A stretch of 64,000 nucleotides of DNA, taken from NCBI GenBank assembly GCA_035281585.1, contig DATEDP010000134.1, positions 1-64,000 of the forward strand, given 5' to 3'. Shown piece after piece: positions 25,564 to 34,933 of this stretch. This stretch comes from a bacterium (lineage in GTDB: Bacteria > UBA10199 > DSSB01). A program made the position numbers and the translations under genes. Under the pieces are notes generated by a model. That model ran no database searches. It was not told the origin of the DNA and saw only the letters and a program-made list of their open reading frames with translations. Position 1 is the first letter of the stretch, and the number at the start of each line of letters is the position of its first letter.

Positions 25564-26883
25564 ATGAGAAAAAGTCTAAAAACCATGTGCGCCGCCGTCG
25601 GTTTGATGATGGCCACTGCGATTTCGCCTAAGGCGAACGCTGTACCCGGCCCGCTCGATTCAAACTTCGACGCCGTCAACTTTGACCCGGCGATCTCCAA
25701 TAAGACCGACTATTTCACTGTGTATTCCAGCCAAACGGTTGCGAAGCACGGTTGGAACACCGGTTTCTATGTGGATTTTGCCCACAATCCTCTCGAGATT
25801 GCTTTCCCGACCTTGGGTGAGCGTTTCGACGGCGTCGTGGACAACACCATCATCGGCAACTTCTACGCCACTTACGGCTTGCTCGACTGGTGGTCCATCG
25901 GCATGAACCTGCCGGTCCTCTTCTGGTTGGATTATGTGAACTCGCTGCCCCCGCCCTTCGGCGATGGCACCGGTAGCTCCCAAAGCCTGACCGAGCTCGG
26001 CGACATCCGTTTCGAGCTGAAGTTCCGCATCCGCAACAACGAAGACAAGCTCATTGGTATCGCCCTGTTGCCCTTCGTCACCCTGCCGACCGGTCCTTCG
26101 ACCGTTTTCGCCGGCAACGGTGCGGTCACCGGCGGTCTCAAGATCGTCCTCGACTTCAACATTCATGACCGTGTGAAACTGGCCTTGAACGTCGGCTACC
26201 TCAACCGTGACGACGTCACCCTGGCCAACGTTCGCATGGACGACCAGCTCCTCCTCGGCTTGGGTCTCTCGATCAAGATCATCGAGCGCTTGAGCTTCCT
26301 GGTGGAAGGTCACACTGAGCCGGTCCTTCGCGACTTGTTCGACAGCGAAGTCCAGACCCCGGCCGAAGTCCTCGGCGGTTTCCGGATCAAGGTTGCCGAG
26401 CACTGGGATGTCAACGTCGGCGGTGGCGCCGGTCTGACCCTGGGCGTCGGGACCCCCGACTTCCGCGCCTTCTTGGGCGTCAACTACAACTGGGCTCCGG
26501 AGCCTTGCCCCGCTTGCGAACGTGCCCCTCAAGTCGAAGCTCGCCAGATCACCATCGATCAGGTCATCCACTTCGAGTTTGACAAGGCCAACATTCGCCC
26601 GCAAAGCTACCCGATCCTCGACGACGTCGTCTCGATCATCAAGAGCAACCCTGGCATCAAGCAGGTCCGCATCGAAGGTCACACCGACTCGATCGGTTCG
26701 GACGCTTACAACCAGAAGCTCTCGGAACGCCGCGCTAACTCGGTCAAGCAATACCTGATCAACAAGGGTATCAGCGCCGGCATCCTGGATGCGGTCGGTT
26801 ACGGCGAAAGCCGCCCGGTCGCCAGCAACGAGACTGCGGAAGGCCGCGCGAAGAACCGTCGCGTCGAATTCCACGTCGAATAG
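25564..26883 (+). CDS. OmpA-family outer membrane protein
   Basis: 439 residues. Signal peptide about 1-26 (ending KANA), then a ~300-residue region of alternating amphipathic strands expected to form an outer-membrane beta-barrel. The C-terminal OmpA domain (about 335-439) starts at VIHFEFDKANIRPQS and includes the peptidoglycan-binding signature VRIEGHTDSIGSDAYNQKLS and the final NRRVEFHVE. GGAAAGGGGA lies just upstream of ATG 25564. Codon use is unusually uniform and pyrimidine-ended, consistent with high expression. It is monocistronic, bounded by a promoter and a terminator. Confidence 0.9.
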   Translation: MRKSLKTMCAAVGLMMATAISPKANAVPGPLDSNFDAVNFDPAISNKTDYFTVYSSQTVAKHGWNTGFYVDFAHNPLEIAFPTLGERFDGVVDNTIIGNFYATYGLLDWWSIGMNLPVLFWLDYVNSLPPPFGDGTGSSQSLTELGDIRFELKFRIRNNEDKLIGIALLPFVTLPTGPSTVFAGNGAVTGGLKIVLDFNIHDRVKLALNVGYLNRDDVTLANVRMDDQLLLGLGLSIKIIERLSFLVEGHTEPVLRDLFDSEVQTPAEVLGGFRIKVAEHWDVNVGGGAGLTLGVGTPDFRAFLGVNYNWAPEPCPACERAPQVEARQITIDQVIHFEFDKANIRPQSYPILDDVVSIIKSNPGIKQVRIEGHTDSIGSDAYNQKLSERRANSVKQYLINKGISAGILDAVGYGESRPVASNETAEGRAKNRRVEFHVE

Positions 26884-26921
26884 CTGATGTCCGATTGAAA
26901 TTCGGGTTGAGGTTCAATCCA

Positions 26922-26955
26922 AGGCCCTCCGTGAAAACGGAGGGCCTTTTTATTT
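26922..26955 (+). terminator. Rho-independent terminator after the OmpA-family gene
   Basis: AGGCCCTCCGT, GAAA loop, ACGGAGGGCCT, then TTTTATTTATTT. The perfect 11-bp stem starts 38 bases after the stop codon. Confidence 0.93.
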
Positions 26956-26959
26956 ATTT

Positions 26960-27092
26960 CCCTCTCCCCTTGTGGGAGAGGGTGGTTCGGCGAAGCCGAA
27001 CCGGGAGAGGGGGCGTGGCAAAAAGAGCATTTTCTTTGTGCCACGCCACCCTCTCCCGCCCTTCGGGCACCCTCCCCCGCGAGGGGGGAGGG
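26960..27092. repeat. Palindromic intergenic repeat, family C (CCCTCTCC type)
   Basis: The left half (CCCTCTCCCCTTGTGGGAGA..., GGTTCGGCGAAGCCGAACC hairpin, GGGAGAGGGGG) and the right half (CCACCCTCTCCCG, CCCTTCGGG, CTCCCCCGCGAGGGGG) are mutually inverted around a GTGGCA..TGCCAC stem. The left half is the element found inside ctaD. Confidence 0.8.
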
Positions 27093-27112
27093 CAACTGCC
27101 CTAACTTTTACC

Positions 27113-29254
27113 GTGAACCAAGAATCTAAAATCGAAGCTATCGAGCAAAGCCTCCACTGGCTGAAGTCGCCGGTGCAATACTTGAAAGGCGTCGGTCCCT
27201 ATCTCGCCAAGCTTTTCGAGAAGCTCGGAGTCTCGACCTTCGAGGACCTGCTCTATCATCTGCCGTTTCGATATTTAGACCGGCGGACGCTGGCCTCGAT
27301 CGCCAAGACCGAGCCTGGGAAGCAGCGGGTGGTCTACGGCCAGGTCGATGCGGTGGGCGAGGTTCGCTTGGGCCGGCGAGGGCGCAAGGTCTTCGAGATC
27401 ATCGTCACCGACGGCAAGGGCTACTTGACCGCCAAGTGGTTCCATTATCCGAAGAAGTTCTTCGAGCAGCGCTTCAAGAAAGGCGAACGCTTCCTCTTCT
27501 TCGGCGAGGTTTCGCTTTATCGGGGCGAGAAGCAGATGGTTCACCCCGAGGTGACGCCGCTCAAGGAGTTCTTCGAGGAGGAAGATTTCCAGCGGCATCT
27601 GGGCCTGGTGCCGGTCTATTCGAGCACCGAAGGGCTTTACCAGCGCCAGATTCGCAAGGCGATCGAAGGTTTGCTCGAAGAGCTGCCCACGAAGCTGACC
27701 GAGACCTTGCCCGCAGCCCTCCGCGAGCGCTTGGAGCTGGCGCCGCTGATCGAGTCCTTCCGCCGCATCCACCAGCCGGCCGAGGAGGACTCGCCGGTGG
27801 AGCTCAGCGCCCATCGCTCGCCATTCCACCGCCGCCTCATCTTCGAGGAGTTCTTCTACCTTCAGGTCGGGCTGGCCTTCCGCCGCCGCAAGGCCAAGCT
27901 AGCCGAAGGCTTCGCCCATGCCCCCCGCCTCAAGCGCCGGGAGGAGTTTTTGCAAAAGCTTCCCTTCGAATTGACCGCCGGCCAGATTCGGGCCATCGAG
28001 GAGATCACCCGCGACATGTGCCAGCCCAAGCCGATGAACCGCCTGCTCCAAGGCGACGTTGGCAGCGGCAAGACCCTGGTCAGCATGGTCGCGGCCCTCC
28101 TGGCCATCGAGAATCGCCGCCAGGTGGCGGTCATGGCCCCGACCGAGATCTTGGCCGAGCAGCATTTCCGAAATTTCTCCCGCTGGTTCGAAGGAGTGGC
28201 GCCGGTGCGCCTCCTCACCGCCTCGACCAAGGGACCGGCCCGCGGGGAGGTCCTTTCGGGCCTCGCTTCCGGCGAAGCCCAGGTCCTGATCGGAACCCAT
28301 GCCTTGCTCGAGGATCCGGTGACCTTCGACAACCTGAGCTTGGTCATCATCGACGAGCAGCATCGTTTCGGCGTTCGGCAGCGAATGCAGCTCATGAAGA
28401 AATCGACCCAGCCTGACGTCCTGGTCATGACCGCAACGCCCATTCCGCGTTCCCTGGCCATGACCCTCTACGGCGACCTCGATCTTTCCCTGATGACCGA
28501 GATGCCGCCGGGACGGCAGCCCATCCTCTCTCGCATCATGTTCGAGAAGGATCGGCCCAAGCTCGAAGATTTCGTCCGGCAAAAGATCGCGGAGGGGCAG
28601 CAGGCTTATTTCGTCTTCCCCTTGATCGAGGAAAGTGAAAAGCTTGACTTGAAAAATGCGAAGCAAGGCTATGAAAAACTTAAGGAAGTTTTTAAAGAAT
28701 TTTCCGTAGAAATGCTTCACGGCCGGCTGAAGAATGCCCAGAAGGAAGAGGTGATGCGGCGTTTCGCCAAGGGCGAAGTTCAGATCCTGGTCGCGACCAC
28801 AGTCATCGAAGTCGGCATCGACGTGCCCAACGCGACCCTGATGGTCATCGAGCACGCCGAGCGTTTCGGCCTTTCCCAATTGCACCAACTTCGGGGGCGG
28901 GTGGGGCGGGGAGCCAAGAAGTCCTATTGCATCCTGGCCGCCGACTATCGCCGCTCCGACTTGGCCAAGGAAAGACTGCGCGTCATGGAAGAGTCCTCCG
29001 ACGGATTTCGGATCGCTGAGGAGGACCTCAAGATCCGGGGGCCCGGCGATTTCCTCGGCACCCGCCAATCGGGGCTGCCGGATTTCCGGGTCGGCAATTT
29101 AATCAGCGACTTAAGTTTGCTGGAGGCGGCGAGGGAAGCGGCCCGCGAGCTATTGGATTCCGATCCGGAACTGCAGGCCGAGGAGCACCGCTGGATGCGG
29201 CCGATTCTCGAGCACCGCTGGAAGGGCCGGCTCAGCCTCGCCCAGGTGGGCTAA
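27113..29254 (+). CDS. recG: ATP-dependent DNA helicase RecG
   Basis: 713-residue superfamily 2 helicase that remodels stalled forks and Holliday junctions. The N-terminal wedge/OB region includes YLKGVGPYLAKLFEKLGV and the family-typical DLLYHLPFRYLDR. Helicase motifs: P-loop GDVGSGKT (314-321), DEQHRFGVRQR, MTATPIPRSLA, and the C-terminal HQLRGRVGRG and PGDFLGTRQSG (RecG signature). I chose GTG 27113 because the longer frame upstream runs through repeat family C; the resulting length is normal. No strong Shine-Dalgarno is visible. Confidence 0.96.
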   Translation: MNQESKIEAIEQSLHWLKSPVQYLKGVGPYLAKLFEKLGVSTFEDLLYHLPFRYLDRRTLASIAKTEPGKQRVVYGQVDAVGEVRLGRRGRKVFEIIVTDGKGYLTAKWFHYPKKFFEQRFKKGERFLFFGEVSLYRGEKQMVHPEVTPLKEFFEEEDFQRHLGLVPVYSSTEGLYQRQIRKAIEGLLEELPTKLTETLPAALRERLELAPLIESFRRIHQPAEEDSPVELSAHRSPFHRRLIFEEFFYLQVGLAFRRRKAKLAEGFAHAPRLKRREEFLQKLPFELTAGQIRAIEEITRDMCQPKPMNRLLQGDVGSGKTLVSMVAALLAIENRRQVAVMAPTEILAEQHFRNFSRWFEGVAPVRLLTASTKGPARGEVLSGLASGEAQVLIGTHALLEDPVTFDNLSLVIIDEQHRFGVRQRMQLMKKSTQPDVLVMTATPIPRSLAMTLYGDLDLSLMTEMPPGRQPILSRIMFEKDRPKLEDFVRQKIAEGQQAYFVFPLIEESEKLDLKNAKQGYEKLKEVFKEFSVEMLHGRLKNAQKEEVMRRFAKGEVQILVATTVIEVGIDVPNATLMVIEHAERFGLSQLHQLRGRVGRGAKKSYCILAADYRRSDLAKERLRVMEESSDGFRIAEEDLKIRGPGDFLGTRQSGLPDFRVGNLISDLSLLEAAREAARELLDSDPELQAEEHRWMRPILEHRWKGRLSLAQVG

Positions 29255-29315
29255 AACCCCCGATCTCATTTGACAATTCCGGTGCCTCCAGGCAGAGCCA
29301 ATAACGAGGATCTTC

Positions 29316-30488
29316 ATGGATTTCGAGCGCATCCGCCGCCTGCCGCCCTATACCCTCGGCGTCGTCACCCAGCTGATGACCGAGGCCCGCCGGCGCGGCG
29401 AGGACATCATTAACTTGGGCATGGGCAACCCCGATTTGCCGACGCCGCCCCACATTGTCGAGAAGCTGGTCCAGGCCGCCAAGAACACCAAGAACCACCG
29501 CTACTCGGTGTCGCGCGGCATTCCCAAGCTGCGGCTCGCGATCTGCGATTGGTACAAGCGGAATTACGACGTCGAGCTCAACTTCGACACCGAGGCCATC
29601 GCCACCATCGGCGCCAAGGAAGGCCTTTCCCATTTGATGCTGGCGACCACGACTCCCGGCGACGTGGTCATCGTGCAGAACCCCTCCTATCCGATACACA
29701 TCTACTCGACCGTCATCGCCGGCGCCGACGCCCGGAGCGTGCGGACCGACGACGAGACCGATTTCTTCGAGAACCTGGAGCGGGCGACCAAAAGCATTTG
29801 GCCCAAGCCCAAGCTGCTCCTCTTGAGCTTCCCTTCCAACCCGACCGGCCAAACCGTCGACTTGGCTTTCTTCGAGCGGGTCATCGCCTTCGCCAAGGAA
29901 AACGAGATGACGGTGGTCCACGATTTCGCCTATGCCGATCTCTACTTCGAGGGGCCGCGGCCGCCGAGCATCCTGCAAGTGAAAGGCGCCAAGGACGTTG
30001 CGGTCGAGTTCTACACGCTCTCGAAAAGCTACAGCATGCCGGGTTGGCGGGTCGGTTTCTGCGTCGGGAATAAGGAGATCATCGCGGCTTTGGCCAAGAT
30101 CAAGAGCTATATGGACTACGGCATGTTCCAGCCGATCCAGATCGCGGCGACCGTCGCCTTGAACGGCCCCACCAAGTGCGTCGAAGAGATCATCCAGACC
30201 TACCGCGAGCGCCGCGACGCCCTTTGCGACGGGCTTAACCGGGTCGGCTGGCCGATCGTGAAGCCGCGGGCGACGATGTTCGTTTGGGCCAGGATTCCCG
30301 AAGCCTTCGCCGCGATGGGCAGCCTCGAATTCAGCAAGTACTTGCTCAAAGAGGCCCAGGTCGCGGTGTCGCCCGGCATCGGCTTCGGCGAGTACGGCGA
30401 AGGCTACGTCCGCTTCGCCTTGGTTGAGAACGTCAAGCGGATCAAGCAGGCGGTTGCCGGGATCAAGAAAGCGTTGGCCAAGAAATGA
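29316..30488 (+). CDS. Class I/II aminotransferase, AlaC-like
   Basis: 390-residue PLP-dependent aminotransferase. The family core is visible: [12 protein letters not shown] near the N-terminus, SNPTGQ (substrate and PLP contacts) near residue 172, DFAYADLYF, and [11 protein letters not shown] with the Schiff-base lysine at K237. The overall sequence is closest in memory to alanine-forming transaminases (AlaC) and LL-diaminopimelate aminotransferase relatives; the exact substrate is unproven. It overlaps hom by four bases (ATGA), which ties it to the aspartate-family pathway. Confidence 0.85.
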   Translation: MDFERIRRLPPYTLGVVTQLMTEARRRGEDIINLGMGNPDLPTPPHIVEKLVQAAKNTKNHRYSVSRGIPKLRLAICDWYKRNYDVELNFDTEAIATIGAKEGLSHLMLATTTPGDVVIVQNPSYPIHIYSTVIAGADARSVRTDDETDFFENLERATKSIWPKPKLLLLSFPSNPTGQTVDLAFFERVIAFAKENEMTVVHDFAYADLYFEGPRPPSILQVKGAKDVAVEFYTLSKSYSMPGWRVGFCVGNKEIIAALAKIKSYMDYGMFQPIQIAATVALNGPTKCVEEIIQTYRERRDALCDGLNRVGWPIVKPRATMFVWARIPEAFAAMGSLEFSKYLLKEAQVAVSPGIGFGEYGEGYVRFALVENVKRIKQAVAGIKKALAKK

Positions 30489-31798
30489 ATCGCAAACCCA
30501 TCAAAATCGGCATGGTCGGCTTCGGCACCGTCGGCCGCGGGGTCTGGGAGATCCTTGAGGAGCACGGAGCTTTGCTCTCGCGCCGGGTCGGCGCGCCGCT
30601 CGAAATCAAGAAGATCGCCGTCCGCTCTAAGGGCAAGAAGCGCGGCGCCGCGCCGGCCAAAATTTTCACCGAAAATTTCCGAGAGCTCTTGGCCGATCCC
30701 GAAATCGCGATGATCGTCGAGGTGATGGGCGGAACCAAGGAGGCGAAGTCCTTGGCCCTGGCCGCGATCAAGGCCGGCAAACATTTGGTCACCGCCAACA
30801 AGGCCTTGCTGGCGATGCACGGCCGCGAGGTCTTCGGCGCGGCCCGGGCCGCCCAAGTCGACGTTTGCTTCGAGGCCGCGGTCGGCGGGGGAATTCCCAT
30901 CCTCCGGGCCCTGCGCGAGGGTTACGTCGCCAACCGCGTCACCTCGCTTTTCGGCATCGTCAACGGCACCTGCAATTTCATCCTGAGCGAGATGTCCCAG
31001 AACGGCGCCGGCTTCCAAGAGACACTGCGCCGAGCCCAGGAGCTGGGCTACGCCGAAGCCGACCCGAGCTTCGACATCGACGGCTGGGATGCCGCTCACA
31101 AGCTGGCCATCCTGATCTCGATCGCCCACGGCGTCCATGTGCCGCTCGACAAGATCTACGTCGAAGGCCTGCGCCGGCTGACGCCTTACGATCTGGAATG
31201 CGCCAAGCGCTTCGGCTTCGAGATCAAGCTTTTGGCCATCGCCAAGATGTCGGGCGGCAAGATTCAGGCCCGGGTCCACCCGACGATGGTCCCGGCCGGC
31301 TCGATGCTGGCCGCGGTTCGCGGCGTGCACAACGCCATCGCGATCGACGGCGATTCGGTGGGCGAGGGGATGCTCTACGGCCGGGGGGCCGGCAGCCGGC
31401 CGACCGCCTCGGCGGTGGTCGGCGACATCGTCGAAGTGGCCCGCAACCTGGTTCAAGGCGTGGCCTACACGGTGCCGCCGCTCGGACTCTACGCCGACAA
31501 GATCCAGGACGCCGCGATCGAGCCGATCGCCGCCCTGCGAAGCCCTTATTACCTGCGTTTCCAGGCCCTCGACCGCCCGGGAGTCCTGGCCAAGATCACC
31601 GCCATCCTCGGTCGCCATCGGATCAGCATCTCCTCGGTTTATCAGAACGTTCGGGAAGAGGGCAAAGCCGTGCCGATCGTGATCTTGACTCACGAGGCCT
31701 TGGAAAGGGATATTCAAACCGCCATCGCCAAGATCGATCGGCTTGAAGTGATGAAGGATAAGAGCGTGTTAATTCGAGTGGAAGAGAAAGCTCGCTAA
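30485..31798 (+). CDS. hom: Homoserine dehydrogenase
   Basis: 437-residue NAD(P)H enzyme converting aspartate semialdehyde to homoserine. The Rossmann fingerprint is [12 protein letters not shown] (9-20), the catalytic core has VTANKALLA and GGGIPIL, the substrate region [11 protein letters not shown], and [19 protein letters not shown]-terminal ACT domain (about residues 355-437) should confer threonine inhibition. Between alaC-like and thrC it forms the threonine branch. Confidence 0.97.
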   Translation: MNRKPIKIGMVGFGTVGRGVWEILEEHGALLSRRVGAPLEIKKIAVRSKGKKRGAAPAKIFTENFRELLADPEIAMIVEVMGGTKEAKSLALAAIKAGKHLVTANKALLAMHGREVFGAARAAQVDVCFEAAVGGGIPILRALREGYVANRVTSLFGIVNGTCNFILSEMSQNGAGFQETLRRAQELGYAEADPSFDIDGWDAAHKLAILISIAHGVHVPLDKIYVEGLRRLTPYDLECAKRFGFEIKLLAIAKMSGGKIQARVHPTMVPAGSMLAAVRGVHNAIAIDGDSVGEGMLYGRGAGSRPTASAVVGDIVEVARNLVQGVAYTVPPLGLYADKIQDAAIEPIAALRSPYYLRFQALDRPGVLAKITAILGRHRISISSVYQNVREEGKAVPIVILTHEALERDIQTAIAKIDRLEVMKDKSVLIRVEEKAR

Positions 31799-31806
31799 TA
31801 GATGAT

Positions 31807-31921
31807 TCCCCCTCCTTTGTAAGGAGGGGGCAGGGGAGGCAGAGCGCTGGCGTCATGCATGGTTTATCGCAAGGCGCCGACTTTCTACCCCTCCCTAACC
31901 CTCCCCTTACAAAGGGGAGGG
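31807..31921. repeat. Palindromic intergenic repeat, family A (copy 2)
   Basis: CCCCCTCCTTTGTAAGGAGG at the left and CCTCCCCTTACAAAGGGGAG at the right flank a variable centre with CTGGCGTCATGCATG. The right end lies 11 bases before the thrC start. Confidence 0.85.
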
Positions 31922-31932
31922 AAAGGACTGAA

Positions 31933-32982
31933 ATGTATTCCGGCATTATTCGTCAATACCGTCAATACCTCCAGGTCGCCGAGGGCTCGGTGATCACTTT
32001 GAACGAGGGCAACACGCCGCTCTTGCCTTCGATCCGCTTGGTCGAGCAATTCAAGCTCGATATCCAGCTTTACTACAAGCTCGAAGGGCTCAACCCCACC
32101 GGCTCCTTCAAGGACCGGGGCATGACCTACGCCGTGAGCAAGGCCCACGAGGCCGGATCGCGTGCCGTCATTTGCGCCTCCACCGGCAACACCTCGGCGG
32201 CGGCCGCGGCCTACGCCACTCGGGCCGGGATGGAGGCCATCGTGGTCATCCCTCAGGGCAAGATCGCTTACGGCAAGCTTTCCCAGGCGATGATCCACGG
32301 CGCCAAGGTTTTTCAGGTGAAGGGGAACTTCGACGAGGCGTTGGAGGTCGTGAAGGAAGTCGCGGCCAATCCCAAGGTGACCTTGGTCAACAGCATCAAT
32401 CCCTTCCGCATCGAAGGTCAAAAGACCGCGGCCTATGAAATCGTCGAGGCCTTGGGGAGGGCCCCCGATTTCCATTTCATCCCGGTCGGCAACGCCGGCA
32501 ACATCACCGCCTACTGGGCCGGTTACCAGCGCTATCATGAGGCCGGCAAATCCAAGGTCCTTCCCCAGATGTGCGGCTATCAAGCCGCCGGCGCCGCCCC
32601 CATCGTCCTCGGTCACCGGGTGAAGAACCCCGAGACCGTGGCCAGCGCCATCCGCATCGGCAATCCGGCCAGTTGGCAACCGGCGCTTCGCGCCATCGAA
32701 GCGTCCCGGGGCCACATCGACTCGGTCAGCGACGAGGAGATCCTTGAGGCTTTCCGGCTGGTCGCTTCGCTCGATGGGTATTTTTGCGAGCCGGCCTCGG
32801 CGGCCTCGATCGCCGGCGTCTTGAAGGCGGCCAAGAAGGGGATCTTCAAGAAAGGCGATACGGTGGTCTGCACCTTGACCGGCCACGGCCTCAAGGACCC
32901 CGACACCGCAATCAAGGTTTGCCCGGCGCCTTTCGAAATCGAGCCCAAGGCCGAACAGGTCCTGGAGAAGTTGTCTCTGTAG
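31933..32982 (+). CDS. thrC: Threonine synthase
   Basis: 349-residue PLP enzyme (short, fold-type II form) converting O-phosphohomoserine to threonine. The PLP lysine is K60 in NPTGSFKDRGM; the phosphate-binding loop is PVGNAGNITAYW. ASTGNTSAA near residue 85 is also typical. ATG 31933 follows GGGAGGGAAAGG, largely supplied by repeat copy 2; a longer frame from 31855 lies within the repeat. The stop codon TAG is the TAG of the next repeat's GTAGGGG end. Confidence 0.96.
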   Translation: MYSGIIRQYRQYLQVAEGSVITLNEGNTPLLPSIRLVEQFKLDIQLYYKLEGLNPTGSFKDRGMTYAVSKAHEAGSRAVICASTGNTSAAAAAYATRAGMEAIVVIPQGKIAYGKLSQAMIHGAKVFQVKGNFDEALEVVKEVAANPKVTLVNSINPFRIEGQKTAAYEIVEALGRAPDFHFIPVGNAGNITAYWAGYQRYHEAGKSKVLPQMCGYQAAGAAPIVLGHRVKNPETVASAIRIGNPASWQPALRAIEASRGHIDSVSDEEILEAFRLVASLDGYFCEPASAASIAGVLKAAKKGIFKKGDTVVCTLTGHGLKDPDTAIKVCPAPFEIEPKAEQVLEKLSL

Positions 32983-33057
32983 GGGCGACCCTTGCGGTCG
33001 CCCGCCGGCGCCGATCGCAATCGGCTTGCTCGGGCACCCGCAAGGGGTGCCCCTACA
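32979..33057. repeat. GTAGGGGC palindromic repeat, family B (full copy)
   Basis: GTAGGGGCGACCCTTGCGGT at the left is inverted to CGGGCACCCGCAAGGGGTGC and CCCTAC at the right, around a CGCCGGCGCCG centre. It overlaps the thrC stop codon. Confidence 0.8.
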
Positions 33058-33142
33058 ATTGCCAAAATCTTGGGTTTTTCCTTGATTTTCCAAGGGGCTC
33101 GGCTATTAGCACAGAAAATTCCATTATTCTGAAGGGTTGTCC

Positions 33143-34102
33143 ATGGATCGCAATTTAGCTCTCGAAATGGTGCGAGTCACCGAGGCCGCCGCCCTAAGCT
33201 GCGCCCGGCTGATGGGCACCGGCGACGCCAATGCCGCCGACCAGGCGGCCGTCGATGCGATGCGCCGGGCCTTGAACGGCATCGATTTCGACGGCACCGT
33301 CGTCATCGGCGAGGGCGAGCGCGACGAGGCGCCGATGCTCTACATCGGTGAGAAGGTCGGGAAGGGCGGCAACATCAAGGTCGATATCGCGCTCGATCCG
33401 CTCGAAGGCACCAGCCTCTGCGCCACCGGCGGCCCCAACGCCATCTCGGTCATCGCCATCGCCGAGCAGGGGCATTTCCTCCATGCCCCCGATACTTACA
33501 TGGACAAAATCGCGGTCGGTCCCGAGGGCGTCGGCATCATTGACATCAACAAATCGCCGACTTGGAACCTCCAAGAGCTGGCCCGGGCCAAGGAATACAA
33601 AGTCCAGGATCTCACCGCCATCGTCCTCGACCGCGACCGCCACAAGGAGCTGATCCGCGAGATCCGCGAGGCCGGCGCCCGCATCAAGCTCATCGGCGAC
33701 GGCGACGTCTCGGCCGCGATCTCGACCTGCGAACCCAAGTCCGGCGTCGACATTCTCTTCGGCATCGGCGGCGCTCCCGAGGGAGTTCTCGGCGCGGCGG
33801 CCCTGCGCTGCCTCGGCGGCGACTTCCAAGGCCGGCTCAAGCCCCGCAATAATGAAGAGATCGAGCGGGCCCGAAAGATGGGCATCGACGACATCAACCG
33901 GGTTTTCAAGATCAATGAGCTCGCCCAGGGCAAGGACGTCATGTTCGCCGCCACCGGCGTGACCAACGGCGACTACCTGAAAGGCGTCCGGTTCTTCGGC
34001 GGTGGGGCCCATACCCATTCCTTGGTGATGCGCTCGTTCTCCCGCACCGTCCGTTACATCGAGGCCACCCACCACTTCGACACTAAACCCAATTACTCTT
34101 AA
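33143..34102 (+). CDS. glpX: Fructose-1,6-bisphosphatase, class II (GlpX)
   Basis: 319-residue Li-sensitive, metal-dependent phosphatase of gluconeogenesis. Signatures: GEGERDEAPMLYIGE near residue 55 and the metal-binding DPLEGT near 87; LIGDGDVSAAI and GIGGAPEGVL further on. I chose ATG 33143, six bases after GAAGGG; the frame can be extended two codons to a TTG that lies too close to that site. Its neighbours share no pathway with it. Confidence 0.95.
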   Translation: MDRNLALEMVRVTEAAALSCARLMGTGDANAADQAAVDAMRRALNGIDFDGTVVIGEGERDEAPMLYIGEKVGKGGNIKVDIALDPLEGTSLCATGGPNAISVIAIAEQGHFLHAPDTYMDKIAVGPEGVGIIDINKSPTWNLQELARAKEYKVQDLTAIVLDRDRHKELIREIREAGARIKLIGDGDVSAAISTCEPKSGVDILFGIGGAPEGVLGAAALRCLGGDFQGRLKPRNNEEIERARKMGIDDINRVFKINELAQGKDVMFAATGVTNGDYLKGVRFFGGGAHTHSLVMRSFSRTVRYIEATHHFDTKPNYS

Positions 34103-34116
34103 GGCTCACTTCATCT

Positions 34117-34545
34117 ATGTCCGTTACGACCGCTTCCATCCATATCGAGGCTCCCATCAAAACGGTTTTCGAGGTCATCAGCGACTTCGAGGCTTATCCC
34201 GAGTTCCTTCCCGAGACCAAAGAAGTGGTCATCGATAAGAAGTCCGGCAAGAGCCTCCGCGTGACTTTCTCGATCAACCTGATCAAGAGGATCCGCTATA
34301 CTCTCGACATCAAGCTGAGCCCGCCCAGCGGCCTTTCTTGGGAGCTGGTCGAGGGCGACCTGATGAAGAGCAACTCCGGCAAGTGGAAGCTCAAGGAAAG
34401 CAAGAAGGGCCTGACCGAGGCCCACTATGAGATCGACATGGACTTGGGCGCGATGGTGCCGAAGGCGATTTCCAACAAGCTGATCGGCACCAACTTGCCG
34501 ACGATGATGAAGCAGTTCAAGGAAAGGGCCGAAGAGCTGGCCTAG
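34117..34545 (+). CDS. SRPBCC (START/COQ10-like) protein
   Basis: 142 residues matching the polyketide cyclase/dehydrase family, COQ10/RatA branch. It opens with the typical IHIEAPIKTVFEVISDFEAYPEFLPETK, then alternating strands and a long C-terminal helix ending in FKERAEEL. Such proteins form a hydrophobic cup that binds lipids or quinones; RatA-type members were also linked to ribosome association. The ligand here cannot be told from sequence. It is 14 bases after glpX and 13 before the phasin-like gene, so the three probably share a transcript. Confidence 0.8.
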   Translation: MSVTTASIHIEAPIKTVFEVISDFEAYPEFLPETKEVVIDKKSGKSLRVTFSINLIKRIRYTLDIKLSPPSGLSWELVEGDLMKSNSGKWKLKESKKGLTEAHYEIDMDLGAMVPKAISNKLIGTNLPTMMKQFKERAEELA

Positions 34546-34558
34546 AAGGAGTCACGCA

Positions 34559-34927
34559 ATGGGCTTCGACGAGGAAAAATCCGGCAAGAAGGGCGGGCTG
34601 CCCGAGGTGGCCAAACGGATCCTGCTGACCGGCCTGGGCGCCATCTTCATGACCGAGGAGGGCATCCGCAAATCCTTGGGCGAGATGAAGATGCCCAAGG
34701 AGGCCATGGGCTACGTCCTCGACACCGTCCTCAAGCAGAAGGATGAGCTACTGACCTTGGTCGGCGGCGAGCTCTCCAAGTTCCTCTCCAAGATCAAGGT
34801 CCATGAGGAGGTCCAGAAGGCGCTCTCGGGCCTTCAGCTTCACCTCGACGCCAAGCTGACCTTCGACAAAAAGATCCACGCCCACCAAGCGAAGGTGGCC
34901 GTCAAAAAATCCAGCCATCGCGACTGA
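34559..34927 (+). CDS. Phasin-like helical protein
   Basis: 122 residues, entirely helical by composition. The segment RILLTGLGAIFMTEEGIRKSL (about 20-40) followed by a Leu-rich amphipathic helix and a basic C-terminus resembles phasin-like proteins that coat polyhydroxyalkanoate granules or contact membranes. No PHA synthase gene is present in the window, so granule binding is only a family-based guess. AGAAGGAG precedes the start. It converges with the next gene, stops six bases apart. Confidence 0.55.
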   Translation: MGFDEEKSGKKGGLPEVAKRILLTGLGAIFMTEEGIRKSLGEMKMPKEAMGYVLDTVLKQKDELLTLVGGELSKFLSKIKVHEEVQKALSGLQLHLDAKLTFDKKIHAHQAKVAVKKSSHRD

Positions 34928-34933
34928 GCCCAA